From positions 265,102 to 329,101 of the forward strand of contig JAJUJL010000003.1 of assembly GCA_029265355.1 (NCBI GenBank): a stretch of DNA of 64,000 bases, given 5' to 3'. The position numbers and the translations under genes were made by a program. The notes under the pieces are model-generated. The model ran no database searches. It was not told the DNA's origin and was given only the letters and a program-made list of their open reading frames with translations. This stretch comes from Chloroflexota bacterium (GTDB lineage Bacteria > Chloroflexota > Anaerolineae > Anaerolineales > UBA4823). Shown here in pieces: positions 1 through 9,325 of the stretch. Every line of letters begins with the position of its first letter. Position 1 is the stretch's first letter.

Positions 1-150
1 ATCGTGGAACAAGGCACGCATGACGAACTGCTCGCCAGGGGAAAAATCTATCCGCAAATCCACGATCTGCAGACCCGCATCGAGAGCGAACTGGAGCAAG
101 AAATCGCCAGCGCAGAGCGCCGGATTTCATCGACTGAACAGGCGAAGTGA
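1..150 (+). CDS. ABC transporter ATP-binding/permease protein, C-terminal fragment
   Basis: Only the last 49 codons are in the window; the 5' part lies to the left. The visible peptide reads IVEQGTHDELLARGKIY followed by a charged helix, which is the usual tail after the ATPase D- and H-loops of exporter-type ABC half-transporters. The stop codon overlaps the GTG start of the next gene, so the two half-transporters are probably translated together and form a heterodimeric exporter. Substrate unknown. Confidence 0.75.
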   Translation: MVEQGTHDELLARGKIYPQIHDLQTRIESELEQEIASAERRISSTEQAK

Positions 151-1979
151 GCATGTCTGACGCATATTTCGAAGAAGAAGAGTTCTCAACCCAGTTCAAC
201 GGCAAGACCATCATCCGCATCCTGGGATTAACCCGCCCCTATGCGCTCTGGATCATCGGCTTCCTGATCGCCATCCTGTTCACCTCTGTCCTGGATGCAT
301 ATTTCACCTTTCTCAACAAACGCATGGTGGATGAGGGTATCGTGGTTGGCAATCGCCAGGCATTGGTCAGCATTGCCAGCCAATACGGGCTGCTCATCCT
401 GGCGCAAGCCGTGAGCGTGTTCTCGTTCATATACCTTGCAGGCGTATTGGGCGAGCGCATTCGCTACGATCTGCGAAAGCGCATGTTCAATCACTTGCAG
501 GATCTATCCATTTCATATTTCAACCGTACACCGGTCGGCTGGATCATGTCGCGTGTCACATCAGATTCCGAGCGTGTTGCCGACCTGGTCACCTGGGGCT
601 TGTTGGATGTGACCTGGGCTGCAATGAACATCCTCACCGCGTCCTATTTCATGCTGTTGATCAACTGGCGCCTGGCGGTGATTGTCCTGTTCATTGTGCC
701 TGTTTTGATCGTGATCGCGGTTCAATTCCGCAAGCGCATCCTGGTCGAGTTCCGCCTCTCCCGCAAATTCAACTCGAAAATCACCGGCGCACTCAATGAA
801 AACATCACCGGTGTGCGCGTGATCAAAGCCCTGGGCCGAGAAGACACCAACCTGGCCGAATTTCAGCAGTTAACCAGCGAAATGTACCGCCACAGCTACC
901 GCGCTGCCTGGCTTTCAGCGCTCTTTTTGCCAACCGTCCAGATGATCAGCGCGGCAGCATTGGGCGTCATTGTTTGGTATGGCGGTTTGCAGGCCACCTA
1001 CGGCAGCATGTCCATCGGCGGCATACAGGCGTTCATTTCGTATGTCACCTTTATGATGTGGCCAATCCAGGACCTGGCGCGGGTGTATGCCGAGCTGCAG
1101 CATGCCATCGCTTCGGCAGAGCGCATGTTCTCACTCATTGACGCCGTTCCGGATATCCAGGACCGCCCCGCAGCCTTCGATCCAGGTACTCTGCGCGGCG
1201 AGATCGAATTTGATCATGTATATTTTTCTTATGATGATAAACTTCCGGTGCTGGAGGATTTCAGCCTAAAGATTAAACCCGGTGAGTCCATTGCACTGGT
1301 CGGGCCGACCGGAGGCGGGAAGACTACCATCATCAACCTGCTCTGCCGTTTCTTCGAGCCCACCCAGGGGGTCATCCGCATCGCTGGCCAGGATTACACC
1401 AATTACTCACAGCACGCCATTCAATCGCGCATCGGTATCGTTTTACAAACGCCGCACCTTTTCTCTGGTAGTGTGCGTGAAAATATCCGCTACGGAAGGC
1501 TGGATGCCAGCGACGAAGAAATCGAAGCCGCGGCTGCAATCGCTGGCGCACACGAATTCATCATCAGGCTGAGCAATGGTTACGATGAGCCCGTCGGCGA
1601 AGGTGGAAACCTGCTCTCCACCGGGCAAAAACAGCTCATCAGCCTGGCGCGAGCCGTGCTTGCCCATCCGGAAATCTTCATCATGGACGAGGCCACCAGT
1701 TCGGTGGATACCCTGACCGAAGCCCTGATCCAGAAAGGCATGGAAGCGCTGATGAAAGATCGCACCAGCATCATCATCGCCCATCGCTTATCCACCATTC
1801 GCAGAGCAAATCGCATTCTGGTGATTGACAAGGGTAGAATCGCCGAGATGGGCAGCCACGCGGAGCTCTTGCATCAACGCGGCCACTACTATCGTCTTTA
1901 CACCCAGCAGTTCCGTCAGCAACTCGAAGAAGCCTATGATGTATTTCAATCTCTCAGTATAAAGGCTGGTTCTACCTGA
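147..1979 (+). CDS. ABC exporter half-transporter (membrane domain plus ATPase)
   Basis: This is a 610-residue type I ABC exporter subunit. About six membrane helices occupy residues 25-320 and an ATPase domain residues 365-600. Visible ATPase motifs are Walker A GPTGGGKTT (about 386-394), a signature LSTGQ instead of canonical LSGGQ, Walker B IFIMDEATSS with its catalytic Glu, and the switch His in AHRLST. The start is GTG at 147, overlapping the preceding stop; an ATG follows at 153. The preceding fragment is also an exporter tail, so a heterodimer (BmrCD/TmrAB style) is likely. The altered signature suggests asymmetric ATP sites. The exported compound (lipid, drug or peptide) cannot be told from sequence. 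Confidence 0.9.
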   Translation: MSMSDAYFEEEEFSTQFNGKTIIRILGLTRPYALWIIGFLIAILFTSVLDAYFTFLNKRMVDEGIVVGNRQALVSIASQYGLLILAQAVSVFSFIYLAGVLGERIRYDLRKRMFNHLQDLSISYFNRTPVGWIMSRVTSDSERVADLVTWGLLDVTWAAMNILTASYFMLLINWRLAVIVLFIVPVLIVIAVQFRKRILVEFRLSRKFNSKITGALNENITGVRVIKALGREDTNLAEFQQLTSEMYRHSYRAAWLSALFLPTVQMISAAALGVIVWYGGLQATYGSMSIGGIQAFISYVTFMMWPIQDLARVYAELQHAIASAERMFSLIDAVPDIQDRPAAFDPGTLRGEIEFDHVYFSYDDKLPVLEDFSLKIKPGESIALVGPTGGGKTTIINLLCRFFEPTQGVIRIAGQDYTNYSQHAIQSRIGIVLQTPHLFSGSVRENIRYGRLDASDEEIEAAAAIAGAHEFIIRLSNGYDEPVGEGGNLLSTGQKQLISLARAVLAHPEIFIMDEATSSVDTLTEALIQKGMEALMKDRTSIIIAHRLSTIRRANRILVIDKGRIAEMGSHAELLHQRGHYYRLYTQQFRQQLEEAYDVFQSLSIKAGST

Positions 1980-1994
1980 GCAGTCGTGATACCC

Positions 1995-2837
1995 ATGAAA
2001 GTCGCTGTGCTCACCGATATTCATGCCAATTACCCGGCGCTCCTGGCAGTCGTCCAGGATATCGACTCCTGGCGACCCCACCACGTGATCGTCGGCGGCG
2101 ACATCATCAACCGGGGTCCGCACCCCCGAGAGTGCCTGGAATACATCTTGCAAAGGGTAAATTCTGATGGCTGGCAATGGGTGCGCGGCAATCACGAGGA
2201 TTTGCTGCTCAAGCACGCCCGGCAGAGCGATCCTCCCAGCACGCCTCTTGAGCAATTCACCGCATGGACGAGGTCCAGGCTGGCCGATCATCTCGCTTGC
2301 CTGGAAACGATGCCGTTCCAGCAGTCATTGATTGCCCCAAATGGGGCTGAAGCTCGCATCGTTCATGCTTCCATGCGCGGCAATCGAGATGGAATCTATC
2401 CAGAAACATCTGAGCGCAAGCTGCGCGAATTAATTTCCCCACCACCCGCGCTATTGTGCGTGGGGCATACCCACCGTCCGCTCATCAGAATGGTGGATGG
2501 CACGCTGGTGGTCAACGCAGGTTCTTGTGGGCTGCCTTTTGACCTGGATGATCGCCCAGCCTACGCCCGCCTCACCTGGCATCCCAGCAGAAACTGGCAA
2601 GCAGACATCCAGCGCGTGCAGTACGATCGCAGCGCTACCGAACGCGATTTCTATGACCGCGGTTATCTCGATCAGGGTGGGCCAATGGCTGCGCTGGCAT
2701 TGATGGAGCTACGCCACGCCTGTTCCTTGATCTATGGTTGGGTGGTTCGCTATCAGAGTTCGGTTGAAAGTGGCTCACTGGATGGTATGCAAACGGTGAA
2801 GCGCTACCTCACTGATCTGGGGTTATCCTGGGCATGA
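1995..2837 (+). CDS. Calcineurin-like metallophosphoesterase
   Basis: This protein of about 280 residues carries the full metallophosphoesterase metal-site series: DIHAN at the N-terminus, GGDIINRG, GNHED, an isolated His in IVHAS, and GHTHRP. These residues bind a dinuclear metal centre that hydrolyses phosphoesters; the compact form resembles YfcE/MJ0936-type phosphodiesterases. I place the start at ATG 1995, directly before the first beta strand; GTG at 1986 in the same frame is an alternative. It lies 15 nt after the ABC transporter and could be cotranscribed. Natural substrate unknown. Confidence 0.85.
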   Translation: MKVAVLTDIHANYPALLAVVQDIDSWRPHHVIVGGDIINRGPHPRECLEYILQRVNSDGWQWVRGNHEDLLLKHARQSDPPSTPLEQFTAWTRSRLADHLACLETMPFQQSLIAPNGAEARIVHASMRGNRDGIYPETSERKLRELISPPPALLCVGHTHRPLIRMVDGTLVVNAGSCGLPFDLDDRPAYARLTWHPSRNWQADIQRVQYDRSATERDFYDRGYLDQGGPMAALALMELRHACSLIYGWVVRYQSSVESGSLDGMQTVKRYLTDLGLSWA

Positions 2838-2857
2838 GGTCTTCCTGCCAGGCGAGC

Positions 2858-3694
2858 TTAATCCTCGATAACCACCTGGCTCAGATCATCCTTCGGTGCA
2901 GGGTAGCTCATCTGCAATTCCTTGAGCCTTTCCACCAGGGCGCTTCCGACCACCAGGTTGCGAAACCATTTCCGATCGGAGGGCACAATGTACCAAGGAG
3001 CGTACTCGCTGCTTGTCTTCGATAGCACATCTTCGTAAGCTTTCTGGTATTCTGGCCAGAGCGCCCGCTCTTTCAGGTCGCCCAGGCTGAATTTCCAATG
3101 CTTGGTTTCGTCGTCCAGCCGCGCCTGCAGGCGGGCTTTTTGTTCTTCCTTGCTGATGTGCAGGAAAAACTTCAGGATGATCGTCCCCTCTTCTGCCAGT
3201 AGTCTCTCGAAGGCATTGATCTGGTCGTAGCGGCGCGACCAAACTTCCTCCGGCACGAGGCTATGGACGCGAACCACCAAGACATCTTCATAATGGCTGC
3301 GGTTAAAGATCACCATTTCACCCTTGCCAGGCGTCTGCTGATGAACTCGCCACAGATAGTCGTGAGCCAGTTCCAAGGGTGTCGGCACCTTGAAACTTGC
3401 CACGCGCACCCCTTGTGGATTCACGCCTTCAAACACATGCCGGATGACACCATCTTTCCCACTCGTATCCATGCCCTGCAGCACGATCAGCACCTTGTGC
3501 TTGTTCTCGGCGTAAAGCAACTCTTGCAGGCTCTCCAGTTGCTGGTTCAACCCGGACAGGTAGCGTCGACCTTCTTCCTTTCCACCATCGAAGCCAGCCG
3601 TATCGGAGGGGTCCCAGTCTGAAAGGTGTATCTCGCTGCCAGGCTCCACGCGATAGCGCTTCTCTATTCGATAAGGGTCCAATTTTGGGCTCAT
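2858..3694 (-). CDS. Polyphosphate kinase 2 family protein
   Basis: PPK2 enzymes transfer phosphate between polyphosphate and nucleotides in the cytoplasm. Seen here are the Walker A-like loop GMDTSGKDG, the lid and Walker B segment FNRSHYEDVLVVRVH, and the C-terminal WYIVPSDRKWFRN. The length of 278 residues fits a single-domain PPK2. The ATG at 3694 is chosen because a GGAGG ribosome site sits 7 nt upstream; the frame stays open to 3850 but has no comparable site. The gene is divergent from fdhD. Whether it prefers AMP, ADP or NDP substrates cannot be decided by eye. Confidence 0.9.
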   Translation of the reverse strand: MSPKLDPYRIEKRYRVEPGSEIHLSDWDPSDTAGFDGGKEEGRRYLSGLNQQLESLQELLYAENKHKVLIVLQGMDTSGKDGVIRHVFEGVNPQGVRVASFKVPTPLELAHDYLWRVHQQTPGKGEMVIFNRSHYEDVLVVRVHSLVPEEVWSRRYDQINAFERLLAEEGTIILKFFLHISKEEQKARLQARLDDETKHWKFSLGDLKERALWPEYQKAYEDVLSKTSSEYAPWYIVPSDRKWFRNLVVGSALVERLKELQMSYPAPKDDLSQVVIED

Positions 3695-3826
3695 TGATTC
3701 CTCCACATGCCAGAAGTTCTTCATCTTACCATATCCCGTTATTTCTCGATAAAAAAAATCAATCCGATGTACAATACCTATAGACTTTAACCGGTATCCG
3801 ATATATGATGAGCAAAGAGTAAAGGT

Positions 3827-4684
3827 ATGCAAAACCCGAAGCGACCACACAGCTATTGGCAGTATGGACCGGCAGGAGTGAATCTGGTCAGCGGCGAGGT
3901 CATCGTTGAAACGCCCGTCTCGCTGACCGTCAACGGCGAAATCTGGTTGACATTTATGTGCACGCCCATCGATCTGGAAGCCATGGCGGTTGGCTTTTTG
4001 TTCAACGAAGGTGTGATCACCTCTCGAACAGAGCTTGCCGACGTGCGCTTATGCGCGGCTGGGGACAATGTGGATGTCTGGCTGCATCATTCTGCCGAAA
4101 AACCTGACCGTTGGAGGCGCACTTCAGGCTGCACCGGTGGTGTTACAGCGGTCGAAATGGAAGATGCCCCCCCCACAGCCCAACCGCCTTCCGCTTTTAG
4201 CCTGCCGCCCGGCAAGGTGGGACAGTTGATGGATTTATTGCTCAATTCCCAATCTCTCTACAGAGCCTCCGGAGGTGTTCACACCTCAGCCTTGAGCGAT
4301 GGAGAGCAACTGCAGATTGTCACCGAGGACATAGGTCGCCATAACACCCTGGATAAAATTGCAGGCCGGTTGCTTTTAGAAGGTTCCAAAGCCAATCCAC
4401 GCATTATCCTGACCACCGGCAGGATCAGCTCGGAGATGCTGCAGAAATCCTGGCGCATGGGCGTCTCTGTGGTCATCTCACGAACCTCCCCCAGCTCGTT
4501 GTCGATCAAGCTGGCAGAGCATCGCGGCATCACCTTGATCGGGTATGCCCGCCGCGACCGCTTTACACTCTATTCTCACCCAGAACGTCTCTTTGAAATT
4601 GCCACAATCGATCTTCAAACCACCCATGAAATCCCAAAGAATGGAAAAAAACCGACTAATCACCGCGCGGAGAATGCTTCATGA
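3827..4684 (+). CDS. fdhD: Formate dehydrogenase accessory sulfurtransferase FdhD
   Basis: FdhD passes sulfur from a cysteine desulfurase to the molybdenum cofactor of formate dehydrogenase, which is required for activity. The 285 residues show the family segments AVGFLFNEGVI, TSGCTGG (Cys about 102), ASGGVHTSAL and EDIGRHNTLDKIAG, then TTGRISSEM. The E. coli protein uses a CxxC pair; here only the first Cys is present (C-T-G-G). The stop overlaps the next start as ATGA, so it is coupled to the formate dehydrogenase genes. This context makes the assignment secure despite the missing second Cys. Confidence 0.92.
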   Translation: MQNPKRPHSYWQYGPAGVNLVSGEVIVETPVSLTVNGEIWLTFMCTPIDLEAMAVGFLFNEGVITSRTELADVRLCAAGDNVDVWLHHSAEKPDRWRRTSGCTGGVTAVEMEDAPPTAQPPSAFSLPPGKVGQLMDLLLNSQSLYRASGGVHTSALSDGEQLQIVTEDIGRHNTLDKIAGRLLLEGSKANPRIILTTGRISSEMLQKSWRMGVSVVISRTSPSSLSIKLAEHRGITLIGYARRDRFTLYSHPERLFEIATIDLQTTHEIPKNGKKPTNHRAENAS

Positions 4685-6441
4685 CCAATCGCAAGATAAA
4701 ATACCGTCCAGAGAATAAAGCCATCGCGGAGGTGGCAAGTAAACACGGCTCGCGCCCCGAGTCCGTTTTGGAAGTCTTGCGCGAAGTGCAAGAAACCCAC
4801 GGCGGACTCACCCAAGAGTTGATCGGTGATGTGAGCCGCGCCTTACGCATACCCGAAGAGCGCGCCTATGGAATTGCCACCTTCTATACCATGCTGTCGT
4901 TGCGTCAAGACCCGCCAGCCAAGACCGACCGACGTTCCATACGGGTATGTGATGGGCCCGTGTGCTGGCTGAAAGGCGCGCCGCTGCTCCACCAGCTCAT
5001 CGAATCGCAGCTCGGCGACCATTGGCGTATCGAACGCAATAGCTGCTTGGGATTGTGCGACCGCGCCCCGGCTGCCCTGGTGGGCGACCAGCAAGCCGGC
5101 CCACTCACTGCCGAAAAAATCGGCCAGATCCCGCATGGTTTTCGCGGCGCGCCCACAGATTATTCCAACCCCCTGCCTGGCGAACTGCGCGTGATGATGG
5201 CCCAGGCCGGTAAAATTGATCCCGACTCTCTCTCCAGCGCCCAAGCGCACGACGCTTACCGGGGCCTAGAGAAATGCTTGCGTAGCACCCCAGAAGCCAC
5301 TCTGGCAGTCGTCGAAGCATCTGGTTTGACAGGTCGCGGTGGGGCGGGATTTCCAGTTGGGCGCAAGTGGCGCTTCGTGGCGCAGGCCAACAACACCCCC
5401 AAATATATCATCTGCAACGCAGATGAGTCAGAACCGCTCATTTTCAAAGACCGGGTGCTGATTGACACCAACCCTCATCAAATCCTGGAGGGTATGGTCA
5501 TCGCTGGATATGCCACCGGCGCTCACGAAGCCTTTATCTATATCCGCGGCGAGTACGAACACCAGGCGCAGCGCCTGGAAAATGCCATCCATCAGGCTGA
5601 GCAAGCCAACTACCTGGGAGAAAACATCCTGGGCTCGGGTTTTTCATTCCACATCCACGTGCACCGCGGTGCAGGGGCTTACATTTGCGGAGAGGAAACC
5701 GCGCTGATCGAGTCGCTGGAAGGCAAGCGCGGCGAGCCGCGTTTTCGCCCCCCTTACCCGCCCACTTACGGCTACCTGGGCAAGCCCACCCTGGTGAACA
5801 ATGTCGAATCCTACGCCGCTGTGCCTTCCATCTTGCGCAATGGCAGCGATTGGTATCGCAGCCTGAGCAGCGCCCCAACCCCAGGCACCAAGATTTACAT
5901 GATCCTCGGGCATGTCTGCCGCCCAGGCTTGTTCGAAGCGCCATTTGGTATTACGCTGCGCCAGGCAATCGACCAGTTCGGCGGCGGTATGCTCCCCGGC
6001 TCGAATTTCCACTTCGCGCTCACCGGTGGGGCTGCCGGCACGATCGTGCCGGAAAGTTTGCTGGATATACCGATCGACTATGCCTCGGCCTCCAAAGGCG
6101 TCGCCCTGGGCGCTGGCGCATTCCTGGTCTGTGATCAAAGCGTTTCCCCTGTGGCTTTCCTGAGAGAGCTACTGCATTTCTTCCAGGTGGAATCATGTGG
6201 AAAATGCACACCCTGCCGCCTGGGCACCTTCGACTCCCTGGAAATATTACAACGCCTTGCTCAACGCCAGGGCGCCCCTGGCGACCTGGAGAGACTTCAT
6301 CTGCTGTCTGAAGTGATGAAGCAAGCCTCTTTCTGCGGCCTGGGGCAATCGGTCGCCACGCCCGTCCAATCAGCCCTGACACATTTCGCTGCTGATTTCA
6401 AGGGCGCCATTCAAACACCCAACAGCTCAGAAATGTTGTGA
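4681..6441 (+). CDS. NuoE-NuoF fusion, NAD-binding (diaphorase) subunit of formate dehydrogenase
   Basis: The 586-residue protein fuses two modules. Residues 1-150 are a NuoE-like thioredoxin-fold [2Fe-2S] domain with C90, C95, C122 and C126. Residues 170-580 are NuoF-like, with the FMN/NADH loop GRGGAGFPVG (from 218), CNADESEP, CGEETALIESLEG, and the [4Fe-4S] set C506, C509, C512 and C552. It would pass electrons between NAD(H) and the catalytic subunit in a soluble complex. The gene starts with an ATGA overlap with fdhD and is 24 nt upstream of the catalytic gene. No C-terminal ferredoxin extension of the bifurcating-enzyme type is visible, so simple NAD reduction is favoured. Confidence 0.9.
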   Translation: MTNRKIKYRPENKAIAEVASKHGSRPESVLEVLREVQETHGGLTQELIGDVSRALRIPEERAYGIATFYTMLSLRQDPPAKTDRRSIRVCDGPVCWLKGAPLLHQLIESQLGDHWRIERNSCLGLCDRAPAALVGDQQAGPLTAEKIGQIPHGFRGAPTDYSNPLPGELRVMMAQAGKIDPDSLSSAQAHDAYRGLEKCLRSTPEATLAVVEASGLTGRGGAGFPVGRKWRFVAQANNTPKYIICNADESEPLIFKDRVLIDTNPHQILEGMVIAGYATGAHEAFIYIRGEYEHQAQRLENAIHQAEQANYLGENILGSGFSFHIHVHRGAGAYICGEETALIESLEGKRGEPRFRPPYPPTYGYLGKPTLVNNVESYAAVPSILRNGSDWYRSLSSAPTPGTKIYMILGHVCRPGLFEAPFGITLRQAIDQFGGGMLPGSNFHFALTGGAAGTIVPESLLDIPIDYASASKGVALGAGAFLVCDQSVSPVAFLRELLHFFQVESCGKCTPCRLGTFDSLEILQRLAQRQGAPGDLERLHLLSEVMKQASFCGLGQSVATPVQSALTHFAADFKGAIQTPNSSEML

Positions 6442-6465
6442 TGTAGCGAAAGTAGAGTAACCAAC

Positions 6466-9237
6466 ATGGATGTCAAACTCACCATCAACAACACACCCAT
6501 AACCGCCACACCCGGTCAAACCATCCTCGAGGTCGCTCGCCAAAACGGCATCACGATCCCGACATTGTGTTATCACAAAGACCTTTCACCGGTGGGCTCT
6601 TGCCGTCTCTGCGTGGTCGAAGTGGAAAAGTGGCGTGGGCAATCGGCTGCCTGCACCACCCCGATCTCGGAGGGCATGGTTGTGCATACCGAATCGCCAG
6701 CAATTATTCAAAGCCGGCGATTAGTGCTCGAACTGCTTCTGCAAAATTATTACGACGCCGGTTATGCCATGGGCGACCGGCCGCAGGACAATGAGTTCAT
6801 CCACTGGGTCGAACACTACCGGGTCACTGCACCCCGCCAGGCACAGCCGCGGTTCGCGGTGAATAGCGACCCCAACCCGGTCGTTTGGGTGGATTTCAAC
6901 AAGTGCATCCTCTGCACTCGCTGCGTGCGCGCTTGCGCAGAAGTGCAGGGGCGATTCGTGTGGGGCGTCGCTGAACGCGGCCATCAAGCCCAAATCGTGG
7001 CTGGCGCAGGCGTGCCCATGCTGGAAGCGCGCTGCGAATCGTGCGGAGCCTGCGTGGCTTACTGCCCGACAGGCGCCTTGGATAACCGCATGTCTGTCGG
7101 CCTGGGGGCGGCGGACCGCAAAGTGCTGACCACCTGCACCTACTGCGGCGTTGGCTGCCAGCTCGATCTCAATGTCAAGGATGATGTTCCAGGGGGGCGG
7201 GTATTTCGCGTAACCTCTAATCCCAATGCGCCAGTCAATGGAATGCACCTGTGCGTTAAGGGACGCTATGGGTATGACTTCATCCACCACCCGGATCGCG
7301 TCCTTCGTCCCCGGGTGCGCCGGTACCTGCTCCAGGGATTACCCAGGCCAGAACATGACCGCGGCGAGTGGGTCGAGGTTGACTGGGATACAGCCCTGGG
7401 GATTGCGGCTGAAAAATTGCGCCAGACCCGCGAACAGCATGGTCCAGACAGCATCGGCGTTCTCACTTCAGCCAAGTGCCTGAATGAAGAAAACTATTTG
7501 ATGAACAAATTTGCCAGGCAGGTGATTGGCACCAATTCGATAGACCATTGCGCCCGTCTCTGACACTCCAGCACCGTGGCCGGTCTGGCCACTTCCTTCG
7601 GCTCGGGCGCGATGTCGAACTCCATGGACGATGTCGCCAACCACGCTCAGGCGCTGCTGATCATTGGCTCCAACACCACTGAACAGCACCCCGTCTTCGG
7701 CAGTATGCTTCGCCAGGCTGTGCTGCGGCGCGGCGCCAAGTTGGTGGTTGCTGATCCGCGGCGAATCGATATCACCGAATTTGCCACGCTGCATTTGCGC
7801 CACCAGCCAGGCACAGATGTCGCTCTGATCAATGGGCTGATGCACATCATTGTGCAAAATGGCTGGGAAGATAAGCAATTCATCGCAGAGAGAACGGAAG
7901 GTTTCGAAGACTTCCAACAAGTTATCCAGGAATACGACCCTGAAAGAGTTTCAGAGATCACCGGTGTACCCGTCGATGACCTGGTGAAGGCTGCCGAAAT
8001 CTTATCCCTGAATAAGCCGATGGCCGTCATGTGGGCAATGGGCATCACCCAGCACATCGTGGGTGTGCGCAACGTCATGGACCTCGCCAACTTGCAAATG
8101 CTGCTGGGAAATATGGGCGTGCTGGGTGGAGGGGTGAACCCACTGCGCGGCCAAAACAATGTCCAGGGCGCATGCGATATGGGCGGTTTGCCCAACGTCT
8201 ATCCCGGCTACCAGGCAGTGACCTCAGCGGAAGCGCGCCAGAAATTCGAAGCCGCCTGGGGTGTCCCCCTCTCAGACCAGATTGGGCTGACCGTGACCGA
8301 GATGATCCCCGCCGCCGGAGAGGGGAAAGTGAAAGCGCTGTACATCCTGGGCGAAGATCCAGTGATGAGCGATCCCGACACCAACCACATCCGGCATTGC
8401 CTGGAAACTTGCGAGTTCATCGTGCTGCAGGAATTGTTCCCCAGCGAAACATCTGTTTACGCCGATGTGCTGCTCCCAGGCGTCAGTTTTGCAGAGAAAT
8501 CGGGTTCTTTCACCAATACCGAGCGCAGGGTTCAAATCGTTCGCCAGGCAATCCAGCCGCTGGGCGAAGCGCGCCCAGATTGGCAAATTACCGCTGAACT
8601 GGCGCGCCGCATTCTCCAGGCCGGACCCCGCCAGGCTCAAGACGCTCCTTACGCCAGTTGGGACTACACAAGTACTGCCGAGATCATGCAAGAAATCGCT
8701 GCCTTGACGCCCATCTATGCCGGAGTTTCCCACGCCCGGCTGGAGGCTGGCGAGCGACTGCAATGGCCTGTGAAAGACGGCCGCCATCCCGGGACGCCGA
8801 TCCTGCATGTGGGGCAATTTTCGCGGGGGAAAGGGCGCTTTATGCCCATCGAACATGTGCCTCCCGCTGAGCTTCCCGACGATGAATATCCGATGCTGTT
8901 GAGCACCGGGCGTGTGCTCTATCACTGGCACGGCGGGCAAATGACGCGCCGGGCTCAAGGTCTGCTGGCGATTTACAGCGAGTCGCTGATCGAGCTGAAC
9001 CCGGAAGACGCCCAAAGACTGGGCCTGAATGGCAACCGCCGTGTGCGGGTGACTTCTCGACGCGGCTCCATCGTCGCCCAGGCCTGGATCACTGACCGAG
9101 TGCCACCCGGCATGGTCTATGCCAATTTCCACTTTCCAGAATCGCCGGCCAACGAATTGACCCTGGCCGCCCTGGATCCGGTGGCGAAAATACCCGAATA
9201 CAAGGTTTGCGCTGTGAAGGTGGAATCTGCCACATGA
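6466..9237 (+). CDS. fdhA: Selenocysteine-containing formate dehydrogenase catalytic subunit (in-frame TGA at 7561)
   Basis: One 923-residue protein interrupted by a TGA read as selenocysteine 366. Upstream lie a NuoG-like [2Fe-2S] domain (C35, C46, C49, C63), two [4Fe-4S] motifs (C147-C157 and C190-C200), and the Mo-bisMGD cluster motif C224, C227, C231, C263. The context DHCARL-U-HSSTVAGL matches the active site of FdhF-type enzymes, where Sec or Cys ligates Mo and is followed by His. After the TGA the frame runs without break through the molybdopterin domains to KIPEYKVCAVKV. The His-Cys3 cluster motif common between the 2Fe-2S and ferredoxin domains is absent. It would interconvert formate and CO2. 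Gene callers would split it into 6466-7563 and a second part beginning near 7576. Confidence 0.93.
7561..7600 (+). promoter_or_regulatory. Bacterial SECIS element directly after the TGA codon
   Basis: Eighteen nucleotides after the TGA is the loop GGTCT (7582-7586), closed by a perfect 6-bp stem, GTGGCC (7576-7581) with GGCCAC (7587-7592). Both the GGUCU loop and the 18-nt distance match what I recall of the E. coli fdhF SECIS, which recruits SelB with Sec-tRNA. The element lies within coding sequence, as in other bacteria. Confidence 0.9.
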
Positions 9238-9325
9238 GCTTCGGTCACGCCGCAACACAACCATGCTGATGGATGGCGAATGATTTCTCCACTAAAATAA
9301 CCCCAGGAGGGGATTTGGAGGCGCT

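Noticed and set aside
7561..7563. Stop codon making the formate dehydrogenase gene a pseudogene
   Set aside because: The codon is TGA at the known Sec position, with a SECIS-like hairpin at the right distance and no other damage in the gene.
8272..9264. 330-codon open frame on the minus strand opposite the formate dehydrogenase gene
   Set aside because: No recognisable motifs, no ribosome site, and it lies fully across conserved molybdopterin enzyme sequence.
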